This document shows positions 24,799 through 32,006 of a stretch of DNA of 40,027 nucleotides, piece after piece. The DNA comes from Clostridiales bacterium (GTDB lineage: Bacteria > Bacillota > Clostridia > Oscillospirales > Oscillospiraceae): positions 1 through 40,027 of the forward strand of contig DYCR01000016.1 in the NCBI GenBank assembly GCA_019418025.1. Direction: 5' to 3'. Under the pieces are notes generated by a model. The model made no database searches and was not told where the DNA came from. It was given only the letters and a program-made list of their open reading frames with translations. The position numbers were made by a program, and so were the translations under genes. Each line of letters begins with the position of its first letter. Position 1 is the stretch's first letter.

Positions 24799-26679
24799 AT
24801 GAGCCACATCACGATCCATACATCGCTGCGCCACCCCACCGTGGCCTTTGCAGGCAGCGAGCTGCTGAATCATCTGAATATGCTCCATGCCGACCCCGCC
24901 GCCGGACCGGAGGACTATCCGGTTCATCTGTCCGTGGAGCCCTGCGCCGATCATCCTGCTGCCATCGACTGGTTTTCCTATCGGTTCACCCGTCAGCAGG
25001 GGCAGATATGCGGCAGCTCTCCCCGCAGCGTGCTGTTGGGTGTTTATGACTACCTGCGCAGGCTCGGCTTCGTGTTCCTGCGCCCGGGACGGGGCGGGAC
25101 CTACGTGCCGCACCTGCCTTCATCGGAGGCACGGTTTGTCGAAGAGCCGGGCAAGACCGCAGATTTCCCCCATCGGGGCGTCTGCATCGAGGGTGCCAAC
25201 TCCCTCGATAACGTACTGGATTTCATCGACTGGCTGCCCAAGATCGGCTGCAACTCCTTTTTCGTACAATTTAAAAAGCCGGATATCTTTCTGGAACGGT
25301 GGTACAGCCACACCCTGAACCCTCTGCTGCCCGCCGAGGAGAAAACCCGGGAGCAGCTGGATCAGATGGAGGTCGCCATCACCGAGGCCATGACCCTGCG
25401 GGGACTGACCGACCACCGGGTCGGACACGGTTGGACCGGCGAGGCCATCGGCTGCGCCAACACCGGCTGGCGGGAGGAGTCACCGGACCTGCCGCCGGAA
25501 AAGGAAGCCCTGCTTGCTCAGATCGGTCAGAAACGGGGCCTTTGGCACGGCATCCCCACCAACACAAACCTCTGCTACTCCAATCCGGAGGCCCAAAAGC
25601 TGCTCATCGAGCAGGTGGTCACATATGCCCGTCAGCACCCCAGTGTCAGCTATATCCATTTCTGGCTTGCTGATGAATATAATAATGTATGCGAGTGCGC
25701 CAAATGCGCCCAAACCACCCTTTCGGATCAATATGTGCAGATCCTGAACCAACTGGATGCCCGCCTGACTCAGGAGGGACTGGACACCAAGATCGTGTTC
25801 CTGCTGTATCAGGAGCTGCTCTATGCCCCCCTAAAAAGCGGACTGGAGCATCCCGAGCGGTTCTGCCTGATGTTTGCGCCCATCAGCCGCACCTTTGAAA
25901 AGCCCTATCCAAAGCACCCGGTAAAGGTCCCTCTCCGGCCCTATGTCCGCAACAAGCTCCGGCTGCCGGAAAGCGTGGAGGAAAACCTGACCCACTATTT
26001 CAATTGGAAACAGCGCTTCACGGGGGACTGCTTCTTCTATGACTACCCTCTGGGCCGGGCCCACTACGGGGATTTCGGCTATATGAAGATCGCCAAGGTG
26101 ATCTACGACGACATCCACGCCCTCAAGGCTCTGGGCTCCAACGGCTACATGAGCTGTCAGGAGCTGCGGGCCATGGCTCCCAGCGGATTCCCCAACTATG
26201 TGATGGGGCTGTCACTGCTCGACCTAAGCATCCCCTATGAGCAGATGCAGCAGACCTACTTCCGCGCCATGTTCGGCCCGAACTACGATTCTGTCATCGC
26301 ATATCTGGAGCAGCTGTCGGAGCTGAGCGACACGGATTACTTCAACGGTCACGGCCCGCGGAAGCAGCCCGAAAAAAAGGTTGCCTTCCACCACATCGCC
26401 CAGACCGCAATGGCATTTCTGATGGACATGGACCAAATGCAGCAGCCTGACCCTCAGCATGACGAAAACTGGGATTTCCTAAAATTCCACGGACGCTGCT
26501 GCATCCTGCTCTCGTTCGGACTGGCGGCCCTCTGCGACGGCGATCAAGCCTCCGCAGATGCCCACTTCCGAGAGTTCTGCGATTACATCCGCCGGCACGA
26601 GACCCAATGGCAGCAGCATCTGGACGTGTATCGCATCATCGAAGTCGCCACAAAATACACAGGCTTCTCCCCTGTTTGA
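24799..26679 (+). CDS. DUF4838-family putative glycoside hydrolase, cytoplasmic
   Basis: The 626-residue product has no signal peptide or membrane helix. The N-terminal 110 residues resemble the small alpha/beta domain that precedes GH20-like and alpha-glucuronidase-like barrels. The barrel follows, with GVCIEGANSLDNVLDFIDWL near 130-150 and a central WLADEYNNVCECAKC. Asp292-Glu293 are a possible acidic catalytic pair, and Cys298, Cys300 and Cys303 could bind a metal. This matches DUF4838. No activity is established for the family as I know it. As first gene of the operon and cytosolic, it probably cleaves an imported glycoside. GGAGG lies 6 bases before the ATG. Confidence 0.75.
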   Translation: MSHITIHTSLRHPTVAFAGSELLNHLNMLHADPAAGPEDYPVHLSVEPCADHPAAIDWFSYRFTRQQGQICGSSPRSVLLGVYDYLRRLGFVFLRPGRGGTYVPHLPSSEARFVEEPGKTADFPHRGVCIEGANSLDNVLDFIDWLPKIGCNSFFVQFKKPDIFLERWYSHTLNPLLPAEEKTREQLDQMEVAITEAMTLRGLTDHRVGHGWTGEAIGCANTGWREESPDLPPEKEALLAQIGQKRGLWHGIPTNTNLCYSNPEAQKLLIEQVVTYARQHPSVSYIHFWLADEYNNVCECAKCAQTTLSDQYVQILNQLDARLTQEGLDTKIVFLLYQELLYAPLKSGLEHPERFCLMFAPISRTFEKPYPKHPVKVPLRPYVRNKLRLPESVEENLTHYFNWKQRFTGDCFFYDYPLGRAHYGDFGYMKIAKVIYDDIHALKALGSNGYMSCQELRAMAPSGFPNYVMGLSLLDLSIPYEQMQQTYFRAMFGPNYDSVIAYLEQLSELSDTDYFNGHGPRKQPEKKVAFHHIAQTAMAFLMDMDQMQQPDPQHDENWDFLKFHGRCCILLSFGLAALCDGDQASADAHFREFCDYIRRHETQWQQHLDVYRIIEVATKYTGFSPV

Positions 26680-26700
26680 CCAACCAGAAAGGCACCCAAT

Positions 26701-27897
26701 ATGTACAAAGCAAAAATCATCCGACTGTCCAACTATGAGCGGATCTTGGAATGCATCTACCGCAATCCCGGCATCTCCCGCAAGGAGATCAGCGACATGA
26801 CCGGGATCACCCCCGCCACCGTCACCACCACTGTGGCCGCCATGACAAAAGAGGGGCTCGTCAGCGAGCTTGGTCAGGTGGAGGAGGATCGCGGCACCAT
26901 CGGCAGGAGCCGCATCGCTCTGGATATCGTAGGCAGCTGGGGCTGCACCATCGGCGTGGAATGCACCCTGACGGCGCTGACCGTGTGTGCCGCCGACCTG
27001 CACGGGAATATCCTGCACAGCCATTCGATCCCATACACCCCCCAGCTCAGCCAGAATATCACCCAAGCAATGATCGAAAACATCCGCCTGACCATGGACA
27101 GCATCCGGCAGCCGGAACGCAAGATCCTGGGGATCGGCATTGCCGTTCCCGGCCATATCGACCGCACCGGCAGCCGTCTGGTTGCCAGCAGCGGCACATG
27201 GGACGATTTTGACGCCCGGAAGATCCGGTCCGCCTTCTCCATCCCCGTGGTTTTCGAAAACAATGTCCGCTGTATGGCTGTGGCCCAGTATCTCCACGCA
27301 CCCCAGCGCACACCGGCAAGCTTTGCCCTGTTCCATGCCGGTCTCGGCATGTTCTGCGCCAACGTCACCGAGGATGGGCTTTACATCGGCACCACCTACG
27401 GCTCCGGCGAAATCGGACACACCATCGTCATCCCCGACGGCAAGCGCTGCGAATGCGGCAAGCGGGGCTGTCTACAAACCGTTGCCACGGAGCCTGCGCT
27501 GCTGGAAAGCGCCGCATACATCTTCGACAGCACCCCCACCTCCCTGCTGCACACCTTTGCAGACCGGGCCGAGGAGCTGACCATCGAGCATGTGACCGCC
27601 GCCTATTCCATGGGCGATCCGGCTGTGCGCCGGGTGGTCCGTCAGGCCATGCAGTATCTTTGCATGTCCATCCTGAATATCGCCATCCTCATGAATCCCC
27701 AGACACTGTTCCTTCACGGGCGGATGTTCAACAATCCGGAGATCCGGCAGGATCTGTCCGAGCAGATTCAGGAGCAGTTTGATTTTACCAAGGACAACTA
27801 TCGTCTGGGGACCGTGGAGTTCCTGCCCTGCCAGCCTATGGACGGCGCACTGGGCGGTGCGGCACTGGCGATCTTAAAATGTGTCATCCATGCGTAA
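26701..27897 (+). CDS. ROK-family transcriptional repressor (NagC/XylR type)
   Basis: The 398-residue product has an N-terminal winged helix (about 10-58, ISRKEISDMTGITPATVTTTV) and a ROK sugar-binding domain. The zinc site is intact: GEIGH (His240) and CECGKRGC (Cys250, Cys252, Cys257). The catalytic Asp of ROK kinases, in the family motif END, is Asn here (ENN, 186-188), so sugar kinase activity is not expected. NagC-like proteins respond to sugars or sugar phosphates. It is the second gene of the operon it probably controls, and the TTGATTATAA palindrome is the likely target. Confidence 0.9.
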   Translation: MYKAKIIRLSNYERILECIYRNPGISRKEISDMTGITPATVTTTVAAMTKEGLVSELGQVEEDRGTIGRSRIALDIVGSWGCTIGVECTLTALTVCAADLHGNILHSHSIPYTPQLSQNITQAMIENIRLTMDSIRQPERKILGIGIAVPGHIDRTGSRLVASSGTWDDFDARKIRSAFSIPVVFENNVRCMAVAQYLHAPQRTPASFALFHAGLGMFCANVTEDGLYIGTTYGSGEIGHTIVIPDGKRCECGKRGCLQTVATEPALLESAAYIFDSTPTSLLHTFADRAEELTIEHVTAAYSMGDPAVRRVVRQAMQYLCMSILNIAILMNPQTLFLHGRMFNNPEIRQDLSEQIQEQFDFTKDNYRLGTVEFLPCQPMDGALGGAALAILKCVIHA

Positions 27898-27939
27898 TAT
27901 TGTTTACCATATCAATTTATCATTAGGAGTGTGCAAAAA

Positions 27940-28758
27940 ATGAGCAATTACTATCAGATTCCGGCAAGCGACCTTGGCAGGGATGCCAAGATCCCCCTGC
28001 TGAAGCTGGGGGACTCCGGCGAGGTTTTCTATGAGATCGCACTGGAGATGGTCAACACCATCAAGGCCCACAATGCCGAAGGGCGCCCCACCGTTTTCAT
28101 CTGCCCCGTCGGTCCCGTGGGACAGTATCCCATTTTTGTGCGTTTGGTGAATCGGGACCGTGTCAGCCTGAAAAACTGCTGGTTTTTTAATATGGACGAG
28201 TATCTCAACGACGACGGGACCTACATCGATTTTGACAGTCCCCTGTCCTTCCACGGCTTCATGCACCGCACCGTCTATTCCCAGATCGATCCGGAGCTGC
28301 TCATGCCGGAGGAGCAGCGCATCTTCCCCGATCCGGCAGACCCCGGCTTCGTGGGCCGCAAGATCGAGCAGCTGGGAGGGGTCGATATCGCCTTCGGCGG
28401 CATCGGCATCAACGGCCATCTGGCATTCAACGAGGCTCAGGACGATATGACCGCCGAGGAGTTTGCAAAGCTGCAAACCAGAGTGCTGAGCATCAGCCGG
28501 GAGACCCTCACCTCCAACGCCATCGGAGACCTCAACGGTGCCATCGATGCAATGCCCAAAAAGTGCGTCACCATCGGCATGGCACAGATTCTGGGCGCAA
28601 GGAAGGTGCGTCTGGGCGTGTTCCGTGACTGGCACCGCTCCGTGGTCCGGCAGGCCGCCTACGGCGAGGTCACTGCCCACTTCCCTGCAAGCCTGCTGCA
28701 AAACCATCCCGATGCCATGATCTATCTGAACGAAAACGCTGCGCAGCAGCCCTTCTGA
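27940..28758 (+). CDS. Glucosamine-6-phosphate deaminase (NagB)-like protein with altered phosphate motifs
   Basis: The 272-residue product belongs to the NagB/6-phosphogluconolactonase fold. Catalytic-region motifs are kept: FNMDEYLND (Asp86, equivalent to Asp72 of E. coli NagB), GGIGINGHLAFNE (His160, Glu165) and the MPKKCVTIGMAQIL segment. The phosphate-binding loop G(S/T)TP near the N-terminus is replaced by CPVGPVGQYP (55-64), and the C-terminal GxxKA phosphate motif reads RDWHRS. NagB turns GlcN-6P into Fru-6P and ammonia; this enzyme may do the same chemistry on a sugar with another C6 group. The ATG at 27940 has AGGAG at a spacing of 10; a GTG at 27931 is too close to that site. Confidence 0.8.
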   Translation: MSNYYQIPASDLGRDAKIPLLKLGDSGEVFYEIALEMVNTIKAHNAEGRPTVFICPVGPVGQYPIFVRLVNRDRVSLKNCWFFNMDEYLNDDGTYIDFDSPLSFHGFMHRTVYSQIDPELLMPEEQRIFPDPADPGFVGRKIEQLGGVDIAFGGIGINGHLAFNEAQDDMTAEEFAKLQTRVLSISRETLTSNAIGDLNGAIDAMPKKCVTIGMAQILGARKVRLGVFRDWHRSVVRQAAYGEVTAHFPASLLQNHPDAMIYLNENAAQQPF

Positions 28759-28812
28759 CCCTACACGGCTGTATATCACATCGGCAAAACGATTGAATAA
28801 AGGAGAATACAT

Positions 28813-29967
28813 ATGTTAGTTCCAATGAGATCCATTCTGGAGGCCACCGAGAAATATAACTACGCTCAGGGCGCATTCAACGTCAACGCTGTCGCTCAGG
28901 CAAAGGCTGTCATCGAGGTCCACGAAATGTTCCGCTCCGCCGCCATCATTCAGGGCGCAGATCTTGCCAACGCATTCATGGGCGGCCGCGGGGACTTCGC
29001 CAACGGCACACTGGAGGACAAGAAGATCGGCGCCAACAACATCGCAAACGCCGTCAGGCTCTATGGCGAAAACAGCCCCATCCCCATTGCGCTGCATCTG
29101 GATCACGGCAAGAACATCGACTCCTGCGTTGCGGCCATGGACGGCGGCTACACCTCCGTCATGATCGACGGCTCCAGTCTGCCCTTTGAGGACAACATTG
29201 CCCTGACCCGTGAGGTCGTAAAGCTGGCACATGAGCGGGGCGTCACCGTCGAGGGTGAGCTGGGCGTTCTGGCCGGCGTGGAGGATCACGTTTTCAGTGA
29301 GACCTCCACCTACACCAATCCTCTGGATGCCGTGGAATTTGTAAAAAAGACCGGCGTGGACGCTCTGGCCATCAGCTACGGCACCAAGCACGGCGCAAAC
29401 AAGGGAAAGGGTGCCAAGATCCGCAAGGAGATCGCCATTGCAGCCAAGGAGTGCCTCCGGCACGAGGGGCTGTTCTGCGCTCTGGTCAGCCACGGCTCCT
29501 CCACCGTTCCCCAGTATATCGTCAACGAGATCAATCAGCTGGGCGGCGACATTCACGATGCCTACGGCATCTCCAAGGAGCAGCTGAAGGAGGTATCCCG
29601 TCTGGGCATCGCCAAGATCAACGTGGATACCGACATTCGTCTGGCAGTCACCCGCAATATGCGCCAGCTGTTCTGGGAGAATCCCGAGCTGCGCACCAGC
29701 GAGTCCATCGCCCCGATCTATCAGCTTCTGGAGAGCAAGAAGTCCGACTTCGATCCCAGAGCCTTCCTGACCCCCATCATGGACACCGTCATGTACGGCA
29801 CCGTCCCCACCGAGGATGTCGCCAAGATCGTTGACTGCATCGAGCGGGGCGTGAAGGAAGTGGTCGGCACGCTGATCGTGGAGTTTGACTCCGTGGGCAA
29901 GGCACCTCTTGTGGAGACGGTCACTCTGGACGAGATGGCCGAGCGCTACAAGAAGGCCGGCATCTGA
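28813..29967 (+). CDS. fba: Class II fructose/tagatose-bisphosphate-type aldolase
   Basis: The 384-residue product has the zinc-site and catalytic motifs of class II aldolases: GAFNVNAV, LHLDHGKN (Asp97, His98), VEGELGVLAGVED (Glu149), YGTKHGANKG (His193), VSHGSS (His227) and KINVDTDIRLA (Asn270, Asp272). It is longer than the short class IIB enzymes because of an extended C-terminus. It would split a ketose 1-phosphate derivative into dihydroxyacetone phosphate and a three-carbon aldehyde. Fructose versus tagatose, and phosphate versus another group at C6, cannot be decided from sequence. It lies between the NagB-like gene and a phosphofructokinase, so it is part of one route. Confidence 0.85.
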   Translation: MLVPMRSILEATEKYNYAQGAFNVNAVAQAKAVIEVHEMFRSAAIIQGADLANAFMGGRGDFANGTLEDKKIGANNIANAVRLYGENSPIPIALHLDHGKNIDSCVAAMDGGYTSVMIDGSSLPFEDNIALTREVVKLAHERGVTVEGELGVLAGVEDHVFSETSTYTNPLDAVEFVKKTGVDALAISYGTKHGANKGKGAKIRKEIAIAAKECLRHEGLFCALVSHGSSTVPQYIVNEINQLGGDIHDAYGISKEQLKEVSRLGIAKINVDTDIRLAVTRNMRQLFWENPELRTSESIAPIYQLLESKKSDFDPRAFLTPIMDTVMYGTVPTEDVAKIVDCIERGVKEVVGTLIVEFDSVGKAPLVETVTLDEMAERYKKAGI

Positions 29968-29986
29968 CCGATCCGAGGTGACGCAT

Positions 29987-31147
29987 ATGGGACTGAATAT
30001 TCTGGTCGCCCACGGCGGCGGCCCTACCGCGGTGATCAACACCTCCTTGCAGGGTGTTGTAGAAGCCGCCCGTGAAAGCGGAAAAGTCGATAAGATCTAC
30101 GCCGCGCGCTTCGGCGCAGAGGGTATCCTCAAGGGCGATCTGATCGATCTGACCGATGTACCCACCGCAACCATCGCAAAGCTTGCCCACACCCCTGCCT
30201 CTGCCATCGGCTCCTGCCGCAGGAAGCTCACCGATGCCGACTACCCCACCGTTATCGAAACACTGAAAAAGTTCAACATCAACTGCTTTTTCTACAACGG
30301 CGGCAACGACTCCATGGACACCTGCAACAAGGTCAGCAAGCTGGCTCAGGCCGAGGGACTGGACATTCGGGTCATCGGCATCCCCAAGACCATGGATAAC
30401 GACTTGGACATCACCGACCACTGCCCCGGCTTTGGCTCTGCCGGACGCTATGCCGCAGAATCCGCCTGTGAGCTGGCTCTGGATGCATCCGGACTGCCCA
30501 TCCATGTGGTGGTTCTGGAGCTGATGGGGCGCAACGCCGGATGGGTCACCGCCGCCTCTGCTCTGGCAGCCCGGGCCACCAACTGCGAGGTGCTGACCTA
30601 CCTGCCCGAGGTCCTTGTGGACGAGCAGAAGATGCTGTCCGACATTGAAAATGCTTGGGCAAAGGGCAAGGGCCTGCTGGTCACGGTCAGCGAAGGCATC
30701 TGCGGTCTGGACGGAAAGCCTCTGGCATCCACCGGCATCGTGGACGGATTCGGGCACATGATCCCCGGCGGCACCGCACAGCATGTCACCGACAACATCA
30801 TTCAGAAGCTGAACATCAAGTCCCGGGCCGAAAAACCCGGTCTGCTGGGTCGGGCCGCAATCCCCTATGCATCCCGTGTGGATCAGGCCGAGGCCTATGC
30901 CGTGGGCCGACACGCCGTGGAATCCGCCCTTCGCGGGGAGAGCGACCGCATGGTGGCCATCGAGGCCCACCGTGGGAAGGAATACACCTTTGATCTGTTC
31001 CTTGCACCTCTGGCTCAGGTGGCAAACGTCGAGAAGAAATTCCCTCTGGAGTGGATCATCGACGGCAACAAGATCGACGACAGGTTCTTCGATTACGCAA
31101 TGCCCCTGATGATGGACAAGGCCCCCGACTATGCGATTTTGAGATGA
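29987..31147 (+). CDS. pfp: Phosphofructokinase, pyrophosphate-dependent type
   Basis: The 386-residue product is a PfkA-family enzyme: GGPTAVINTSLQGV at the N-terminus, GGNDS (105-109), PKTMDND (133-139) and MGRNAGW (180-186). Asp at the fourth position of GGNDS and Lys in PKTMDND are the signs of pyrophosphate rather than ATP use. The third position, usually Asp, is Asn. It would phosphorylate C1 of a ketose. The start at 29987 has GAGGTG at a spacing of 6. A frame extends upstream into the aldolase gene but has no supporting site. It lies 19 bases after the aldolase. Confidence 0.87.
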   Translation: MGLNILVAHGGGPTAVINTSLQGVVEAARESGKVDKIYAARFGAEGILKGDLIDLTDVPTATIAKLAHTPASAIGSCRRKLTDADYPTVIETLKKFNINCFFYNGGNDSMDTCNKVSKLAQAEGLDIRVIGIPKTMDNDLDITDHCPGFGSAGRYAAESACELALDASGLPIHVVVLELMGRNAGWVTAASALAARATNCEVLTYLPEVLVDEQKMLSDIENAWAKGKGLLVTVSEGICGLDGKPLASTGIVDGFGHMIPGGTAQHVTDNIIQKLNIKSRAEKPGLLGRAAIPYASRVDQAEAYAVGRHAVESALRGESDRMVAIEAHRGKEYTFDLFLAPLAQVANVEKKFPLEWIIDGNKIDDRFFDYAMPLMMDKAPDYAILR

Positions 31148-31158
31148 GGTAAGGCAAT

Positions 31159-31995
31159 ATGAAGCATATTTTTCTGAATTTGAAGCGTTTTGATGTCCCC
31201 GTGGCTCTGGGCGGCGTCAACCGCATTGCCCCCATGAACGAATGGGGCGGCTATATTGTAAGCAATACGCAGGAAGCTCTGCGCAAATACGATGCTTCTG
31301 AGGTCGAATTTGTTCAGTATTTTCCGGAGGCCCACCTGCTGAATGCCGTGGATGCCCTCACCGAAAACAGTCCCGTTCAGGTGGGCTGCCAGAGTGTCTA
31401 CCGCATGAACACCGCAGTGGGCGGCAATTTCGGTGCATTTACCTCCAACCGCCCCGTGTCGGCCATGAAGGCCATGGGGGTAAACGCCGCCATCATCGGC
31501 CACTGTGAGGAGCGCAACGACAAGATGGGCGTTTTGGCTGAGGCAGGCATCACCGACACCAAGGCGGTAAACCGTCTGCTGAACAAGGAAATCCGTCTGG
31601 CCGTGGAGCAGGGCATGCAGGTCCTTTACTGCATCGGCGAAAAGGAAGAGGAGCTGGACCGCTGGCAGGAGGTCCTGCGCGAGCAGCTGGAAATCGGTCT
31701 TGAGGGCGTTGACAAGAGCAAGGTGGTCATCGGCTACGAGCCCATCTGGTCCATCGGCCCGGGCAAGACCCCTGCCGGAAAGGACTACATCACCAAGATC
31801 GCCCGCTTCATCAAGGACGTGACCGGCGGCATCGACGTGGTTTACGGCGGCGGTCTGAAGGTGGACAATGCCGAAATGCTGGCATCCATCGAGGAGATCG
31901 ACGGCGGTCTGATCGCCCTGACCCGTTTTCAGGGGGAGATTGGCTTCTACCCCGATGAATATTTGGAAATCATCCGCACCTATCTGGGAAAATAA
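31159..31995 (+). CDS. Triosephosphate isomerase-like protein with altered phosphate loop
   Basis: The 278-residue product is a TIM-family barrel. The catalytic residues are present: Asn7 and Lys9 (LNLKR), His115 (GHCEERN), Glu194 (GYEPIWSIGPGKTP) with the flexible loop following. Loop 7 is YGGGLKVDN. Loop 8, which in ordinary TIM reads close to DGxLVGGAS and binds the substrate phosphate through two glycines, is DGGLIALTRFQG here. The N-terminus and the GAFTGE region (GAFTSNRP) also differ. It is longer than usual TIM by about 25 residues. Aldose-ketose isomerisation of a three-carbon compound is likely; the substrate may not be glyceraldehyde 3-phosphate. Confidence 0.82.
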   Translation: MKHIFLNLKRFDVPVALGGVNRIAPMNEWGGYIVSNTQEALRKYDASEVEFVQYFPEAHLLNAVDALTENSPVQVGCQSVYRMNTAVGGNFGAFTSNRPVSAMKAMGVNAAIIGHCEERNDKMGVLAEAGITDTKAVNRLLNKEIRLAVEQGMQVLYCIGEKEEELDRWQEVLREQLEIGLEGVDKSKVVIGYEPIWSIGPGKTPAGKDYITKIARFIKDVTGGIDVVYGGGLKVDNAEMLASIEEIDGGLIALTRFQGEIGFYPDEYLEIIRTYLGK

Positions 31996-32006
31996 GGAGA
32001 ATACAA

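Noticed and set aside
28411..28420. Asn instead of Asp in the NGH motif of the NagB-like protein
   Set aside because: E. coli NagB has Asp here but Bacillus subtilis NagB also has Asn, so this change alone is not unusual.
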